Shown: one piece after another, positions 7,746 to 16,953 of the stretch
Layout of the letters: every line of letters starts with the position of its first letter
Numbering within the stretch: the stretch's first letter is position 1
NCBI GenBank assembly: GCA_937770485.1
Contig: CALJHX010000007.1
Location: 62,001-126,000, forward strand
Direction: 5' to 3'
Length of the DNA: 64,000 nucleotides
DNA from: an uncultured Verrucomicrobiae bacterium
GTDB taxonomy: Bacteria; Verrucomicrobiota; Verrucomicrobiia; Limisphaerales; UBA1096
The notes under the pieces: model-generated
What the model was told of the DNA's origin: nothing
The model's input: the letters and a program-made list of their open reading frames with translations, nothing else
Databases searched by the model: none
Made by a program: the position numbers and the translations under genes

Positions 7746-8753
7746 CTATGTAGAAACCGAGGCAGCAACAGCATCCCGGGGAACCCCAGCCATTATTTTT
7801 TGCAGCACAAGATCGGTAGTGACGCCCTCTGCCTCAGCCTCAAAATTAACAATCAACCTGTGACGCAGTGCTGGCAGCGCTACCTCTGCCACATCATCAA
7901 AGCTCACGTTGAAGCGGCCTTCCGTCAGTGCCCGAACTTTAGCCCCAAGCAACAAGGCTTGGGCACCGCGAGGGCTGCTGCCAAACTTAAGAAACAGATT
8001 GGTGATTTCATGCGCGGTCTCTGCGTTTGGGTGCGTGGCAAGAATAAGCCGAACCGCATAGTCTTTCACATGCGAGGCGACCGGCACTTGCTGAACAAGT
8101 TTTTGTAACTCAATCAGTGTCGCACCATCGATGACTTTAGAAACTTCCACCTTGGTGCCTTCGGTGGTGCGGGTGACGATCTCAGAAAGTTCCTCCGCCG
8201 TTGGGTAGTCGACCAGCAACTTGTAAAAGAAACGATCAAGTTGTGCCTCCGGCAGCGGGTATGTGCCCTCTTGGTCGATCGGGTTTTGTGTGGCCAAGAC
8301 GAAGAACGGAAGGTCGAGTTTACGGATCTCGCCACCTATCGTGACACTGCGTTCCTGCATGGCTTCCAACATTGCCGACTGGGTCTTCGGGGTGGCCCGG
8401 TTGATCTCATCTGCTAATACCAAGTGGGCAAAAATCGGGCCGTGCTGAAACTCAAAAGCCCGTTTTCCGTCGTCAGTTTCATGCACCATATTGGTGCCAA
8501 GAACATCCGCAGGCATCAGGTCAGGCGTGAACTGGATACGGTTGAACGATAGGTCTAGCACTTGACTCAAAGTCTTCACCAGAAGTGTTTTACCCAATCC
8601 CGGAACACCCTCCAGCAGCACATGGCCGTTGGCGAAAAGCGCATGGAGCGTCCCGTCAACAATGGCTTTCTGGCCAACGATTACTTTACCAATTTCTTCC
8701 CGGAGGGTGTTATACACCCCCCGAAATTTTACGATCTGTTCTTTTGGATCCAT
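7746..8753 (-). CDS. MoxR-type AAA+ ATPase
   Basis: A 335-residue MoxR-family ATPase, a class of chaperone-like AAA+ proteins that mature or insert cofactors into partner complexes, usually alongside von Willebrand or DUF58 proteins. Walker A is GVPGLGKTLL, Walker B is LVLADEINRA, sensor 1 is FVLATQNPIDQEGTYPLPEAQLDRF, and a sensor 2-like SPRGAQALL follows. The ATG at 8753 is preceded by GGAG. It lies 34 bases downstream of the coiled-coil membrane protein on the same strand, so the two very likely form an operon. A DUF58 or VWA partner is not present next to it. Confidence 0.93.
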   Translation of the reverse strand: MDPKEQIVKFRGVYNTLREEIGKVIVGQKAIVDGTLHALFANGHVLLEGVPGLGKTLLVKTLSQVLDLSFNRIQFTPDLMPADVLGTNMVHETDDGKRAFEFQHGPIFAHLVLADEINRATPKTQSAMLEAMQERSVTIGGEIRKLDLPFFVLATQNPIDQEGTYPLPEAQLDRFFYKLLVDYPTAEELSEIVTRTTEGTKVEVSKVIDGATLIELQKLVQQVPVASHVKDYAVRLILATHPNAETAHEITNLFLKFGSSPRGAQALLLGAKVRALTEGRFNVSFDDVAEVALPALRHRLIVNFEAEAEGVTTDLVLQKIMAGVPRDAVAASVST

Positions 8754-8787
8754 CTATTTCTCCTTTAGCCAAGCGCAAGGCCAGGCG

Positions 8788-10725
8788 CTATTCCTTCAGA
8801 TCGTCGAAATAGTCCCGCACCGAGTCACGATAAGCACGGGGCACCTTGTCCTGATTCAACGCATTGCGGGCATCCGATTGAGCGGCCGTCACCGCTTCCT
8901 GAAATTGCACTCTGCTGCTGCCCTTGATGCTCACCCCGCGCAGCGAGAAGCTCGGCATCGAGCCCTTAGGGTTTATCTTCCCTTTGATCCGAGTGGAAAC
9001 CATGTCGTCCGGCACTATGCTGGGACCGCGATCTGTGTTGCCTCGGGCATCCATGCCCGGCCGCGAGAAGCCAGAGTTGTCCCATTGCTGCGCCAAGTCC
9101 TCAGGCGTGAGTTGATAACTTTCATCCCCCCAAGTGCCGACTCCGCCGCCCGGTTTACTGCTTGGGCCAACGCCCGGTTTTTGGCAGGAGCCAAACGACT
9201 GACAGTTGCCCACGGCCAGTTGCGCCCGCTCTAGGTTTTGCAGCGCTGCCATCATATTTTCCATGTCGCCTAATTGCTGCAGCACCTTCTTCAATTCTTC
9301 CGCCGCTTCCGCCAGCGACTGCGACGCCCCCGCCTTGTCGCCCACTTTGGCTTTTCCTTTCGCATCGGAAAGGTATTTCGAGCACTCGCCGAAATCCTCC
9401 GCCGGGTCGAGAGCCTTCTGCAGTTCCTGAATCATCTTCTCGAGTTGCTCCGGTGTTAATTGAGCAGACGCCAACTGCTCAATCATTTTTTGCAGCGACT
9501 CGATTGCAGCCGGCACCTGGCCATTCTCAAGTTGTTGGCCCAGCGTTTTGCCAATCTTGGCCATCTGCATTTGCAGGTTTTGCATCGCCTTAGCCAAGTC
9601 CGCCATTTTCTTCAAATCCTCACCGGCAAAGTCCATATTCTTTAGTAATTGATCAATATTACTGGATTCCAGCGACTGCAACGCCTCGTCGATATTCGGC
9701 ATTTCCAGCCCTATTTGCTCGGCCATCCTGGCTAAGGCAGCCATCGATTGCGCCAACTCCTGACGCGCCTGTTGCCCTTCCGGTGAGCTGGCGTCCGGCA
9801 GTCCGGCGGCGGCGTCCTTGACGGCATCTATCTTCGACTTCAGCGCATCAAACTGCTCGTGCTTTGCCTCTTTTGCGTTGCCGAGACTTTTCTTTAATTC
9901 ATCCAGTTGCCGCTGCATCTCGGCTTTTGTTTGGCGGCCCGCACCCGGTGGGGTCCGCGCAGCTTGCTGCATTTTCTTGAGTGTGCGCGCATGGCCAAGC
10001 TTGCTGGATTGATCACGCAACCGTTCCGCCAAACTTGAGAGCATGGCCAAGGCTTCGTCTCGCACAAGTTTGCCCCTCTTAAACTCCCGCCCAAGTTCCT
10101 GCACCGACTCGAGCGCGTCCTCCGTCGGCTCAAAGTGCGGCGGGCTTAACTGGACTTGCAGCTTGGTCAGCGCCGTCAGGTTTTGGCCAACGTCCTCAAT
10201 GATGGCCGAGTCGCGTTGCTGGTCAAGATGCGCCTGACTGCGATGCTCGGGAACAAAACCAAGCCCGACGCAGGCGGCCAACACGAGCAAAGTCCAGTGG
10301 CAAACCTTGGGCAACCGCAGCGGCAAAAGTTTCCCCGGCTCAATCTTGCCTGCCGCCTTTGCAGCGTCGCTAATCACCAAAGCCGACCAAGCGGAGTTTT
10401 TTGCGGAGATGTCGGACATCTCCACCGCAGTGCTCAGGCGTTCTTTCAATCCAATTTCGCGGTCAAGCCAACGCGCGGTGTCGCTGCCGGCGAAGCGCTT
10501 GGCCAAGCCGATCAGCAAACCAGCCAACGGGAGAGCCAACCCAATGACGCCCGCCCAAAGCAGTGTTGTCTGTGGAACGGGAGCCAGTTTGTATACACTT
10601 AGGGAGGCAAGCCACAAACAAACGCCAATCAATAGCCCAAGCCACATGTTTTGCCAGCCCCATTGCAACTTGCGGCGTCTTGTAGCGGCGTCAATTTTCG
10701 CGTCAATGCCCCTTTTTTCACTCAT
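8788..10725 (-). CDS. Coiled-coil membrane protein encoded with MoxR
   Basis: A protein of about 645 residues whose best start is the ATG at 10725 (MSEKRG); an ATG 12 bases earlier is also in frame. Three hydrophobic segments are visible: roughly residues 25-45, 55-80 and 140-160. They are followed by a long helical, Gln/Lys/Glu/Leu-rich region (about 165-500) with heptad-like spacing, for example MAKIGKTLGQQLENGQ and LEKMIQELQKAL. A Gly/Pro-rich linker (PGVGPSSKPGGGVGTWG) and a short C-terminal domain end it. I do not recognise a named family. Similar large membrane proteins sit in MoxR clusters of Planctomycetes and Verrucomicrobia, so an envelope role with the downstream MoxR is inferred. 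Confidence 0.8.
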   Translation of the reverse strand: MSEKRGIDAKIDAATRRRKLQWGWQNMWLGLLIGVCLWLASLSVYKLAPVPQTTLLWAGVIGLALPLAGLLIGLAKRFAGSDTARWLDREIGLKERLSTAVEMSDISAKNSAWSALVISDAAKAAGKIEPGKLLPLRLPKVCHWTLLVLAACVGLGFVPEHRSQAHLDQQRDSAIIEDVGQNLTALTKLQVQLSPPHFEPTEDALESVQELGREFKRGKLVRDEALAMLSSLAERLRDQSSKLGHARTLKKMQQAARTPPGAGRQTKAEMQRQLDELKKSLGNAKEAKHEQFDALKSKIDAVKDAAAGLPDASSPEGQQARQELAQSMAALARMAEQIGLEMPNIDEALQSLESSNIDQLLKNMDFAGEDLKKMADLAKAMQNLQMQMAKIGKTLGQQLENGQVPAAIESLQKMIEQLASAQLTPEQLEKMIQELQKALDPAEDFGECSKYLSDAKGKAKVGDKAGASQSLAEAAEELKKVLQQLGDMENMMAALQNLERAQLAVGNCQSFGSCQKPGVGPSSKPGGGVGTWGDESYQLTPEDLAQQWDNSGFSRPGMDARGNTDRGPSIVPDDMVSTRIKGKINPKGSMPSFSLRGVSIKGSSRVQFQEAVTAAQSDARNALNQDKVPRAYRDSVRDYFDDLKE

Positions 10726-10837
10726 GCAAAGAGCCAATGCTGCGCCCCCACATCACTTTTTACGAGTGCGAAAAGATGGTTTTCTTTATGAAAAATCAGA
10801 AACTCTAAATACAGCAGGAAACCCGGATTTTCAGGGA

Positions 10838-11353
10838 TTAACCCACTGCAGGCAGTTTTAAATGGCGCTTGGTAAGGACTTTTTTTGTCTGATCCTTGCG
10901 GAACTGATCATATATTTTACGGTACTTGGCCGACTTCACGCCGAGGATCGACACCGCCAAAAGCGCGGCGTTGATTGCGCCCGGTTTTCCGATGGCGAGA
11001 GTCCCCACCGGGACGCCGGCCGGCATCTGAACGATTGACAGCAGCGAGTCCATGCCCTTGAGCGAGGCGGACTCCATAGGCACTCCGAGCACCGGGAGCG
11101 TCACTTTGGCTGAAATCACGCCCGGCAAATGCGCGGCCCCTCCCGCTCCGGCAATGATCACCTCGATACCCCGCTTCTCCGTAGTAGAGAGGTATTTCAT
11201 CAACGCGTCGGTGGCGCGGTGGGCGGAGATCGCCTGGGCTTCCCAAGGGATGCCGAGATCGTCTAGTTTCTGCGCGGCGTGGGACATTACGCCCCAATCC
11301 GACTGGCTCCCCATCAGGATGCTTACCAAAGGTTTCTTATTTTTTGCTGCCAT
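10838..11353 (-). CDS. purE: N5-carboxyaminoimidazole ribonucleotide mutase (PurE)
   Basis: A 171-residue class I PurE, which moves the carboxyl group of N5-CAIR to give CAIR in purine synthesis. LMGSQSDWGVM carries the Ser-Asp phosphate-binding pair, AISAHRATDAL contains the catalytic histidine, and AGAGGAAHLPGVISAKVTLPVLGVPM completes the active site. The C-terminal tail after about residue 150 is Lys-rich and slightly longer than usual. purK, its normal partner, is not adjacent. It follows the polyprenyl synthase gene on the same strand after about 90 bases. Confidence 0.95.
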   Translation of the reverse strand: MAAKNKKPLVSILMGSQSDWGVMSHAAQKLDDLGIPWEAQAISAHRATDALMKYLSTTEKRGIEVIIAGAGGAAHLPGVISAKVTLPVLGVPMESASLKGMDSLLSIVQMPAGVPVGTLAIGKPGAINAALLAVSILGVKSAKYRKIYDQFRKDQTKKVLTKRHLKLPAVG

Positions 11354-11444
11354 AAAAATTCAAACTGAATGCTTCAACAGACGGCGATTAAACTTTGCCC
11401 AGCGCAAAAAATCAAACCTGATCACGCTAAGCACTTGCCCAAGT

Positions 11445-12365
11445 TCAGTGGTCGCGCTTGAGTAGGTAATCCGCGAGCGCTTCCAGTGCTACTGCCTTGC
11501 CGTTAAACGGCTTGAGTGCAGCGTAGGCCTTTGCCGTCAGTTGAGCGGCGATCTTTTGTGACTTAGCCAGGCCGAGAACCGACGGGTAAGTCGCCTTTTG
11601 AACCGCAACATCCTTACCGGCGGTCTTGCCCAACTGCTCAGACGACTGGGTCACATCAAGAATGTCGTCGATCACTTGGAAGGCCAGGCCGACGTGGTAG
11701 CCAAAATCGGTCAATGCCTGCAGGCGACGAGGTGTGGCGTTGGCCGACATGCCGCCGAGCCGTACCGAGCAGGTCAGCAGCGCGGAAGTTTTGCGCTCGT
11801 GAATATAGCGAAGTTGTGAGAGCGTCACTGGCTTACCTTCGCCCTCGAGATCGGCAACTTGGCCGGCGATTAGTTGTGCGTGGCCGGCCGTTTTGGCAAG
11901 TTCGCCAACATAATCGTTCTGTTTGTATCGATTGGTTGGGCAGGCTTGGTTGGCTATATCAAAAGCTAAGGTCAGCAAAGCGTCACCCGCGAGCACCGCG
12001 ATACCCTCGCCGTAAACGATGTGGTTGGTAGGCTTGCCTCGGCGCAAGTCGTCGTCGTCCATCCCTGGCAGATCGTCGTGGATCAGGGAGTAGGTGTGGA
12101 TACACTCGACGGCAGAGCCAAGAACCAATGAGTCGCTTCCCCTGCCCCCGCACGCCTCGGCGGCGGCCATGCATAGGATTGGCCGAAGTCTTTTGCCGCC
12201 TGCGAACATCGAGTAGCGCATCGACTCGTGCAGTGTCTTCGGCTTGGCTGAAGCCTTGGGTAAATGTTGGTTTAGCGCGGCATTGACAAGCTTACCGCCT
12301 CGGTCGATGTAACGCTTAAGTGAAAATAAATTTGGCTTAGATTTTATGATCGAGGAAACCGGCAC
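11445..12365 (-). CDS. Short-chain polyprenyl (farnesyl/geranylgeranyl) diphosphate synthase
   Basis: A 306-residue trans-prenyl synthase that condenses isopentenyl diphosphate with allylic diphosphates. MRYSMFAGGKRLRPIL and the first aspartate-rich motif HDDLPGMDDDDLRRGKPTNH, with the two-residue insertion typical of bacterial FPP/GGPP synthases (IspA type), are clear. The second motif is FQVIDDILDVTQ. KTAGKDVAVQKATYPSVLGL matches the conserved C-terminal lysine region. The product chain length cannot be fixed from sequence. It begins the leftward unit that continues with purE, and its start faces the large AT-rich gap shared with the beta-propeller gene. Confidence 0.93.
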   Translation of the reverse strand: MPVSSIIKSKPNLFSLKRYIDRGGKLVNAALNQHLPKASAKPKTLHESMRYSMFAGGKRLRPILCMAAAEACGGRGSDSLVLGSAVECIHTYSLIHDDLPGMDDDDLRRGKPTNHIVYGEGIAVLAGDALLTLAFDIANQACPTNRYKQNDYVGELAKTAGHAQLIAGQVADLEGEGKPVTLSQLRYIHERKTSALLTCSVRLGGMSANATPRRLQALTDFGYHVGLAFQVIDDILDVTQSSEQLGKTAGKDVAVQKATYPSVLGLAKSQKIAAQLTAKAYAALKPFNGKAVALEALADYLLKRDH

Positions 12366-12821
12366 ACGACGGTTTTAAGCAAGCCTAACAAGACTCACAA
12401 GACAGGAATAGAGCAAAGAAACGCAAAAAGTGATACAAAAACCTTGAATTGCGAGGCGGGGGATGGGTCTAATTAATTGAGTTAACGAAAACGCAAAAGT
12501 AAAACAAAAATCAATCTCGCTCTCGTGCAGGTTTTTTTATTATAAAACACATGAAAAATTCACGCAGAGCAAAAATTGTTTATTAGCCCTCTATAAAAAA
12601 GCAAAACGACCACGCAGAATCTCTTCAGGAATAAAAGTTCCAAAATTGTCTCGGAGAAGAGCGACAGGCAGGATTTTTTAGTAAAAAAGAAAACAAAATA
12701 TGTTGGTTTAAATACGTTCAACTTTTTTAAAGACTCCGAAGAAATTAAAGACCCGCGCTTTTGAAAGGGGCTTACAGCGATAAATTAAGCCGAATTTTTA
12801 ATCCTTAAGTAGGCAGATTTT
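12366..12821. other. AT-rich divergent intergenic region
   Basis: A 456-base gap between the leftward prenyl synthase and the rightward propeller gene. It is rich in A tracts and noticeably lower in GC than the rest of the window. I see no tRNA, no convincing small gene, no copy of the dispersed palindrome, and no consensus DnaA box. It must hold the promoters of both flanking genes, but no -35/-10 pair stands out. Confidence 0.6.
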
Positions 12822-15800
12822 ATGAAGAAAGCAGCAACCATTATCCTCTTTATTATTCAATCGACTTCGATTGACGCCCTAGACTGGCCCACCTATCGGC
12901 ATGATACTCAAAGGACAGGTATTACCAGCGAGCAGTTGGGTCTTCCATTGTCGAAAAGCTGGACGTTTGTGTCCACACACCAACCCGAGAGGGCATGGCC
13001 AGCGCCATTCAGGGAAAACCCATACTCAGGAGTCAAGGTGGAGCCGCTACTTACTTTTGACCATGCCTTCCAGCCGATTGCTTGCGGGAATTCGGTCTTT
13101 TTCGGTTCCTCAAGTGACCATCAGGTATACTGCCTAGACTTAACATCAGGTCGTATCAAATGGACTTTTTATACAGAGGGGCCAGTTCGCATCTGTCCGA
13201 CATTCCATCAGGGAAGGCTTTATTTCGGATCGGACGACGGAATTATTTATTGCCTTGATGCCCAAACAGGGCAGGAGCATTGGCGTCATCTTGCGGGCCC
13301 AAGTAATGATAAGATTCCCGGGAACGAACAAATTATTTCCCGTTGGCCGGTACGCACCGGTGTACTGGTCGAGAAAGGCCTCGTTTATTCGGCAGCGGGT
13401 CTGTTCCCGGCAAGGGAGGGATCCTATTTATTTGCGCTTGATGCCTATGAGGGGAAAAATGTATGGAAGAAAAAAATAAACCAGACAGCCCAGGGCTATC
13501 TCTTGGCCACGCCAAGCAAGATTTTTGTGCCTTCTGGTAAATTGACGCCATTGATGTACAATAGGGCTAATGGGGATTACCTCAAACGTATCTCAGGGCC
13601 ACGTGGCAACTTCGCGTTGATTGTCGATGATGTCATGGTTTCAGGCCCGGGCATTTCAGGTGAAAATTTAGTGGTGCTAGACCAAGCTAATAAGCAATAC
13701 CGTGTGGCGAACTTCAAGGCCAACAAGGCGGTCATCAGTCCCAACTCTGTTTTTCTTGCGTCAGGATCTGAAATCATTCGTCGAGAAAGAAAACCGCTTG
13801 CCCTAAGGAGTCTTGAGAAACGCAAAAATGATTTGGAGGGAATGATAAAGGCGGAGCATGACTGGGAAAAAGCGGAAGAATTAAAACTAAAGATCGCGGC
13901 AGCAAAGAAAAATTTCGAGGGGGTTATTGACCTGAATAACAAACTCCAGTGGCAGGCCGAAAAATTTGATCGTGGCAATGTTGTTGTAGATCGCGAGTTA
14001 TATGGCAAGGAAGTAGGGATTATTTCTGACCCAGGAGGGCAAAAGAACTTTGTTGAGTACGATCTCATAGTTGAGAAGACCGGTATGTTTCAGTTGGAAC
14101 TGAGGTATGCTGCGCGATTGCCGCGCCCGGGACGTATTCTTATAGATGGAAAAGTTGCAAGAGAAGTAGCCATTGCACAAACCACTGGAGGATGGGAGCC
14201 AGAATATCAGAGGTGGCATAGCGAGGGTTTAATCAAAGCTGTCACAAAAAAATTCACTCTCAGAATTGAGTCTGAACCAATGATGTCTCATATTGATGAG
14301 ATACGCCTGACTCCCCTTATAGGAAACATCCCAGAGCTGGAGAGAGTCAATGCAGTCATTGAAGGTTTTAACAAGCAACTTACTGAGACTCAGAAAACCG
14401 CCAAAAAACCAGAAACAGCTATCACCTTAAAAGGAGGTATCTCTATTAAGGAGCAGATCAAAACCACAAAAGATTCCATTACCAAAATTAAGTCGCAAGC
14501 ATCGCTTATCAAGGAATGGAAGCAGCCGGTTAAAGAAGCCAAGGCAATCATTATGGCGGGGAACACCTTATTCGTGGGCCGTGAAAACGAGGTACTTGCC
14601 ATTGACGCCAACACAGGGAGCATTGACTGGAACATGACTGTAGACGGCATAGTTCATGGTCTTGTCGCGGCCAACGGCTCCCTTCTGGCAACCACAGACA
14701 AGGGCAAGATTTATTGCTTTTCAGAACAAGGAATCCCGCAACAAGTTACAGATAATACAGCCTCAACGAAGCAGCGTATAAGCGAAGAACATATTGATTA
14801 TTTAGATCAGGAATTTAGCAGGCATATGATCGGGCAACTCGATCAACGAACAGGCTATGCTCTGGTTCACGGGGCTGGGGATACACAGATGGCATCGCAA
14901 ATTCTGAGAGACACAAATTTCAATCTAGTTATTGTGGAGGAAGATTCCAAGATTGCGTCGAAAACCCGCAGCTTTTTTAACGAGAAGGGATTGTATGGAA
15001 AAAGAATCGTTGTTCACAAAAAATCAGGAAACCAGCTGCCCTATCCGGATTTTATGTTCAATTTTATTTGTGTGGATATTAATGCCTTAAAAGGGGCAAA
15101 ACCTCTACTCAGTGAGTACTATCGTCTGCTGAGACCGTTTGGGACATTGGCCATTGGAGGGAAAAAAGAGGCGAGCGAGGCATTGGCGCTTGCTCACAAA
15201 CCATTAGCCGAACTGGTTGCTAGTAGTCCGGATATTAAGCGCAAGTTTCATTCAATGAAAGATCAGCAGTGGCATGTGATCAACAGGGGCAGGCTACCAG
15301 GCAGCGGTGAGTGGTCCCATCAATATGCAGATCCTGGGAACACAGCGTGCAGTGAGGATATGAGGATAAGTGGAGATCTCAGGCTCCAATGGTTCGGCAA
15401 GCCCGGGCCCTACCGAATGTTTGACAGGCATTCATATACAACAGCTCCTGTCTACAGCAGCGGTCGTTTGTTTACGCTGGGCGAAAGAATCCTATATGCC
15501 AATGATGCCTATAACGGTCGCGTACTTTGGGAGAAAGAACTCCCATCCTTGGAGCCAAGAGTAAATCTGCCCCGTGATTGCGGGTACATGGTGACCGATC
15601 GGGATCATGTGTACCTTGCCGTTAAGAACAATTGCATAAAAGTTAATGCAAGGTCGGGAAAAACCGAAAAGGAATTTAATTGCCCAAAAATAAACGACGA
15701 TTATGACTACAATTGGGGGTATGTTGCCACAACGGGCGGCCTTCTTTTCGGCTCAAGTGTCCGCTCAGGGAACTTTTATAGTGAAGGGCGAGGGCCCTGG

Positions 15801-16601
15801 TATGACGACTCCGGTTTTAATAATGCCCAGGATAGCCACAAGGTGTTGAGCGATTGTCTTTTTGCAGTTGATTTAGCTGGTAACAGACAAGCTTGGAAAT
15901 ACAACGGTGTGATCATTAATTCGACCATCGCAATCGGGGGCGGTCTAATTTATTTCGTTGAAAACAGAAACCGAAAGGTCCTTCAGGACAAGTCACGTAG
16001 ATTAAGCGGAGGCAAGGAGTGGATGGCTTTACATCTTGTTGCCTTGGATGTGAAAACAGGGAATAGGGCCTGGGAAAGCGACATGCAATTTGAACAAAGA
16101 ACTCCGGTATTCTTTTCCACCTATAAGGAGGGAACCCTGATCGTACTTCGTTCTTCCTCTAAGTCTTTTGATCTTAGGGCGATTAATGCCAAATCCGGTA
16201 AATCACTCTGGAATCGAGACCATGGTTGGGAGAACAACCATCACGGGGCGCACCGGCGACACCCGGTCATTATTGGAGATGTTGTCTATCAACAACCCCA
16301 CGCATACGACCTCAAAACAGGCAAAGAGAAGTGGTCCACAAGTAAGGTGGGAGTAGGCGGCAATTGCGGAACTTTATCAGCGTCTTCCACCATGTTGTTT
16401 TCGCGCCTAAGCGATTACCCCGGCTTCATCGATTTGGGGAAGGGCATGAACAAGGAAAATCTGGTGGAGATTACTCGGCCGGGATGTTGGATCAATATCA
16501 TCCCTGTGGGCGGGATGGTTTTGGTTCCGGAAGCGGGATCTGGGTGCAGCTGCGAATACTCGATTCACGCATCTATGGGCTTTCTCCCAAGAAAAAATTG
16601 A
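12822..16601 (+). CDS. Giant secreted PQQ-type beta-propeller protein with inserted coiled coils and methyltransferase-like domain
   Basis: A 1259-residue protein with an N-terminal signal-like segment (KKAATIILFIIQSTSIDAL). Residues about 20-320 carry PQQ/Kelch-like propeller blades (VYCLDLTSGRIKWTFY, IYCLDAQTGQEHWRH). A charged helical stretch follows (about 323-380), then a beta-sandwich-like part (about 390-500; GMFQLELRYAARLPRPGRI) recalling carbohydrate-binding modules, and a second helical stretch. A further blade (LAIDANTGSIDWNMTV, about 580-640) precedes a Rossmann-like methyltransferase segment (about 655-800; YALVHGAGDTQMASQIL, LLRPFGTLAIGG). A second propeller half (about 815-1240) closes it. 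The SAM-binding glycine motif is altered (HGAGDTQ), so activity is doubtful. It stands alone, AT-richer than its neighbours and free of the dispersed palindrome, which fits transfer. Confidence 0.8.
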   Translation: MKKAATIILFIIQSTSIDALDWPTYRHDTQRTGITSEQLGLPLSKSWTFVSTHQPERAWPAPFRENPYSGVKVEPLLTFDHAFQPIACGNSVFFGSSSDHQVYCLDLTSGRIKWTFYTEGPVRICPTFHQGRLYFGSDDGIIYCLDAQTGQEHWRHLAGPSNDKIPGNEQIISRWPVRTGVLVEKGLVYSAAGLFPAREGSYLFALDAYEGKNVWKKKINQTAQGYLLATPSKIFVPSGKLTPLMYNRANGDYLKRISGPRGNFALIVDDVMVSGPGISGENLVVLDQANKQYRVANFKANKAVISPNSVFLASGSEIIRRERKPLALRSLEKRKNDLEGMIKAEHDWEKAEELKLKIAAAKKNFEGVIDLNNKLQWQAEKFDRGNVVVDRELYGKEVGIISDPGGQKNFVEYDLIVEKTGMFQLELRYAARLPRPGRILIDGKVAREVAIAQTTGGWEPEYQRWHSEGLIKAVTKKFTLRIESEPMMSHIDEIRLTPLIGNIPELERVNAVIEGFNKQLTETQKTAKKPETAITLKGGISIKEQIKTTKDSITKIKSQASLIKEWKQPVKEAKAIIMAGNTLFVGRENEVLAIDANTGSIDWNMTVDGIVHGLVAANGSLLATTDKGKIYCFSEQGIPQQVTDNTASTKQRISEEHIDYLDQEFSRHMIGQLDQRTGYALVHGAGDTQMASQILRDTNFNLVIVEEDSKIASKTRSFFNEKGLYGKRIVVHKKSGNQLPYPDFMFNFICVDINALKGAKPLLSEYYRLLRPFGTLAIGGKKEASEALALAHKPLAELVASSPDIKRKFHSMKDQQWHVINRGRLPGSGEWSHQYADPGNTACSEDMRISGDLRLQWFGKPGPYRMFDRHSYTTAPVYSSGRLFTLGERILYANDAYNGRVLWEKELPSLEPRVNLPRDCGYMVTDRDHVYLAVKNNCIKVNARSGKTEKEFNCPKINDDYDYNWGYVATTGGLLFGSSVRSGNFYSEGRGPWYDDSGFNNAQDSHKVLSDCLFAVDLAGNRQAWKYNGVIINSTIAIGGGLIYFVENRNRKVLQDKSRRLSGGKEWMALHLVALDVKTGNRAWESDMQFEQRTPVFFSTYKEGTLIVLRSSSKSFDLRAINAKSGKSLWNRDHGWENNHHGAHRRHPVIIGDVVYQQPHAYDLKTGKEKWSTSKVGVGGNCGTLSASSTMLFSRLSDYPGFIDLGKGMNKENLVEITRPGCWINIIPVGGMVLVPEAGSGCSCEYSIHASMGFLPRKN

Positions 16602-16732
16602 CTTGTGAAATAACAAGCAAGCCTCATGGGGGACAGAGTCAGTATGTTATTGAAATGAGGCAACAATCGCAGGGTTGTTGTTGATGACATCCATGCTCAC
16701 TGGTCATAGTTTCTTGAGGCATCCCTAAATTC

Positions 16733-16882
16733 ATGAATGATCCAAAGCGCGGGTTTGTTAACTACGAAAAAGTAGAAAACGAATACTTCACCAAACGTGG
16801 TTTAAAGCGCTAAGCAGGTGTGTGGTCTCTTTGGGAATTGGGAGTTGGCGCGGTGATATCATGAGATTTTTCCTGGTGGAAT
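16733..16882 (+). pseudogene. Decayed N-terminal fragment of an APC-family amino acid/ethanolamine-type permease
   Basis: An in-frame reading from ATG 16733 gives NYEKVENEYFTKRGLKR, a stop (TAA 16811-16813), then AGVWSLWELGVGAVIS, a second stop (TGA 16862-16864) and DFSWWN. This strongly resembles the start of APC permeases of the ethanolamine/YncL-like group, which read ...KRGLKR-x-AGVWSLWxLGVGAVISGDFxGWN. The second stop needs only one base to return to glycine. Similarity ends after about 50 codons and the transmembrane body is missing. The surrounding 350 bases hold no other gene. It looks like the relic of a deleted transporter gene. The identification rests on motif memory only. Confidence 0.6.
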
Positions 16883-16953
16883 CAGGAAAAGGAAAACGCA
16901 TGCATAGTACTTGCGCTCCCCCAAACAGTGCCATCTCAGGGTTTGGTCTAGGG

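Noticed and set aside
12366-12821. Replication origin in the AT-rich gap
   Set aside because: The region is AT-rich, but I found no consensus DnaA boxes there.
13300-14700. Reverse-strand readings inside the propeller gene
   Set aside because: They lack any recognisable motif and the forward gene is continuous across the region.
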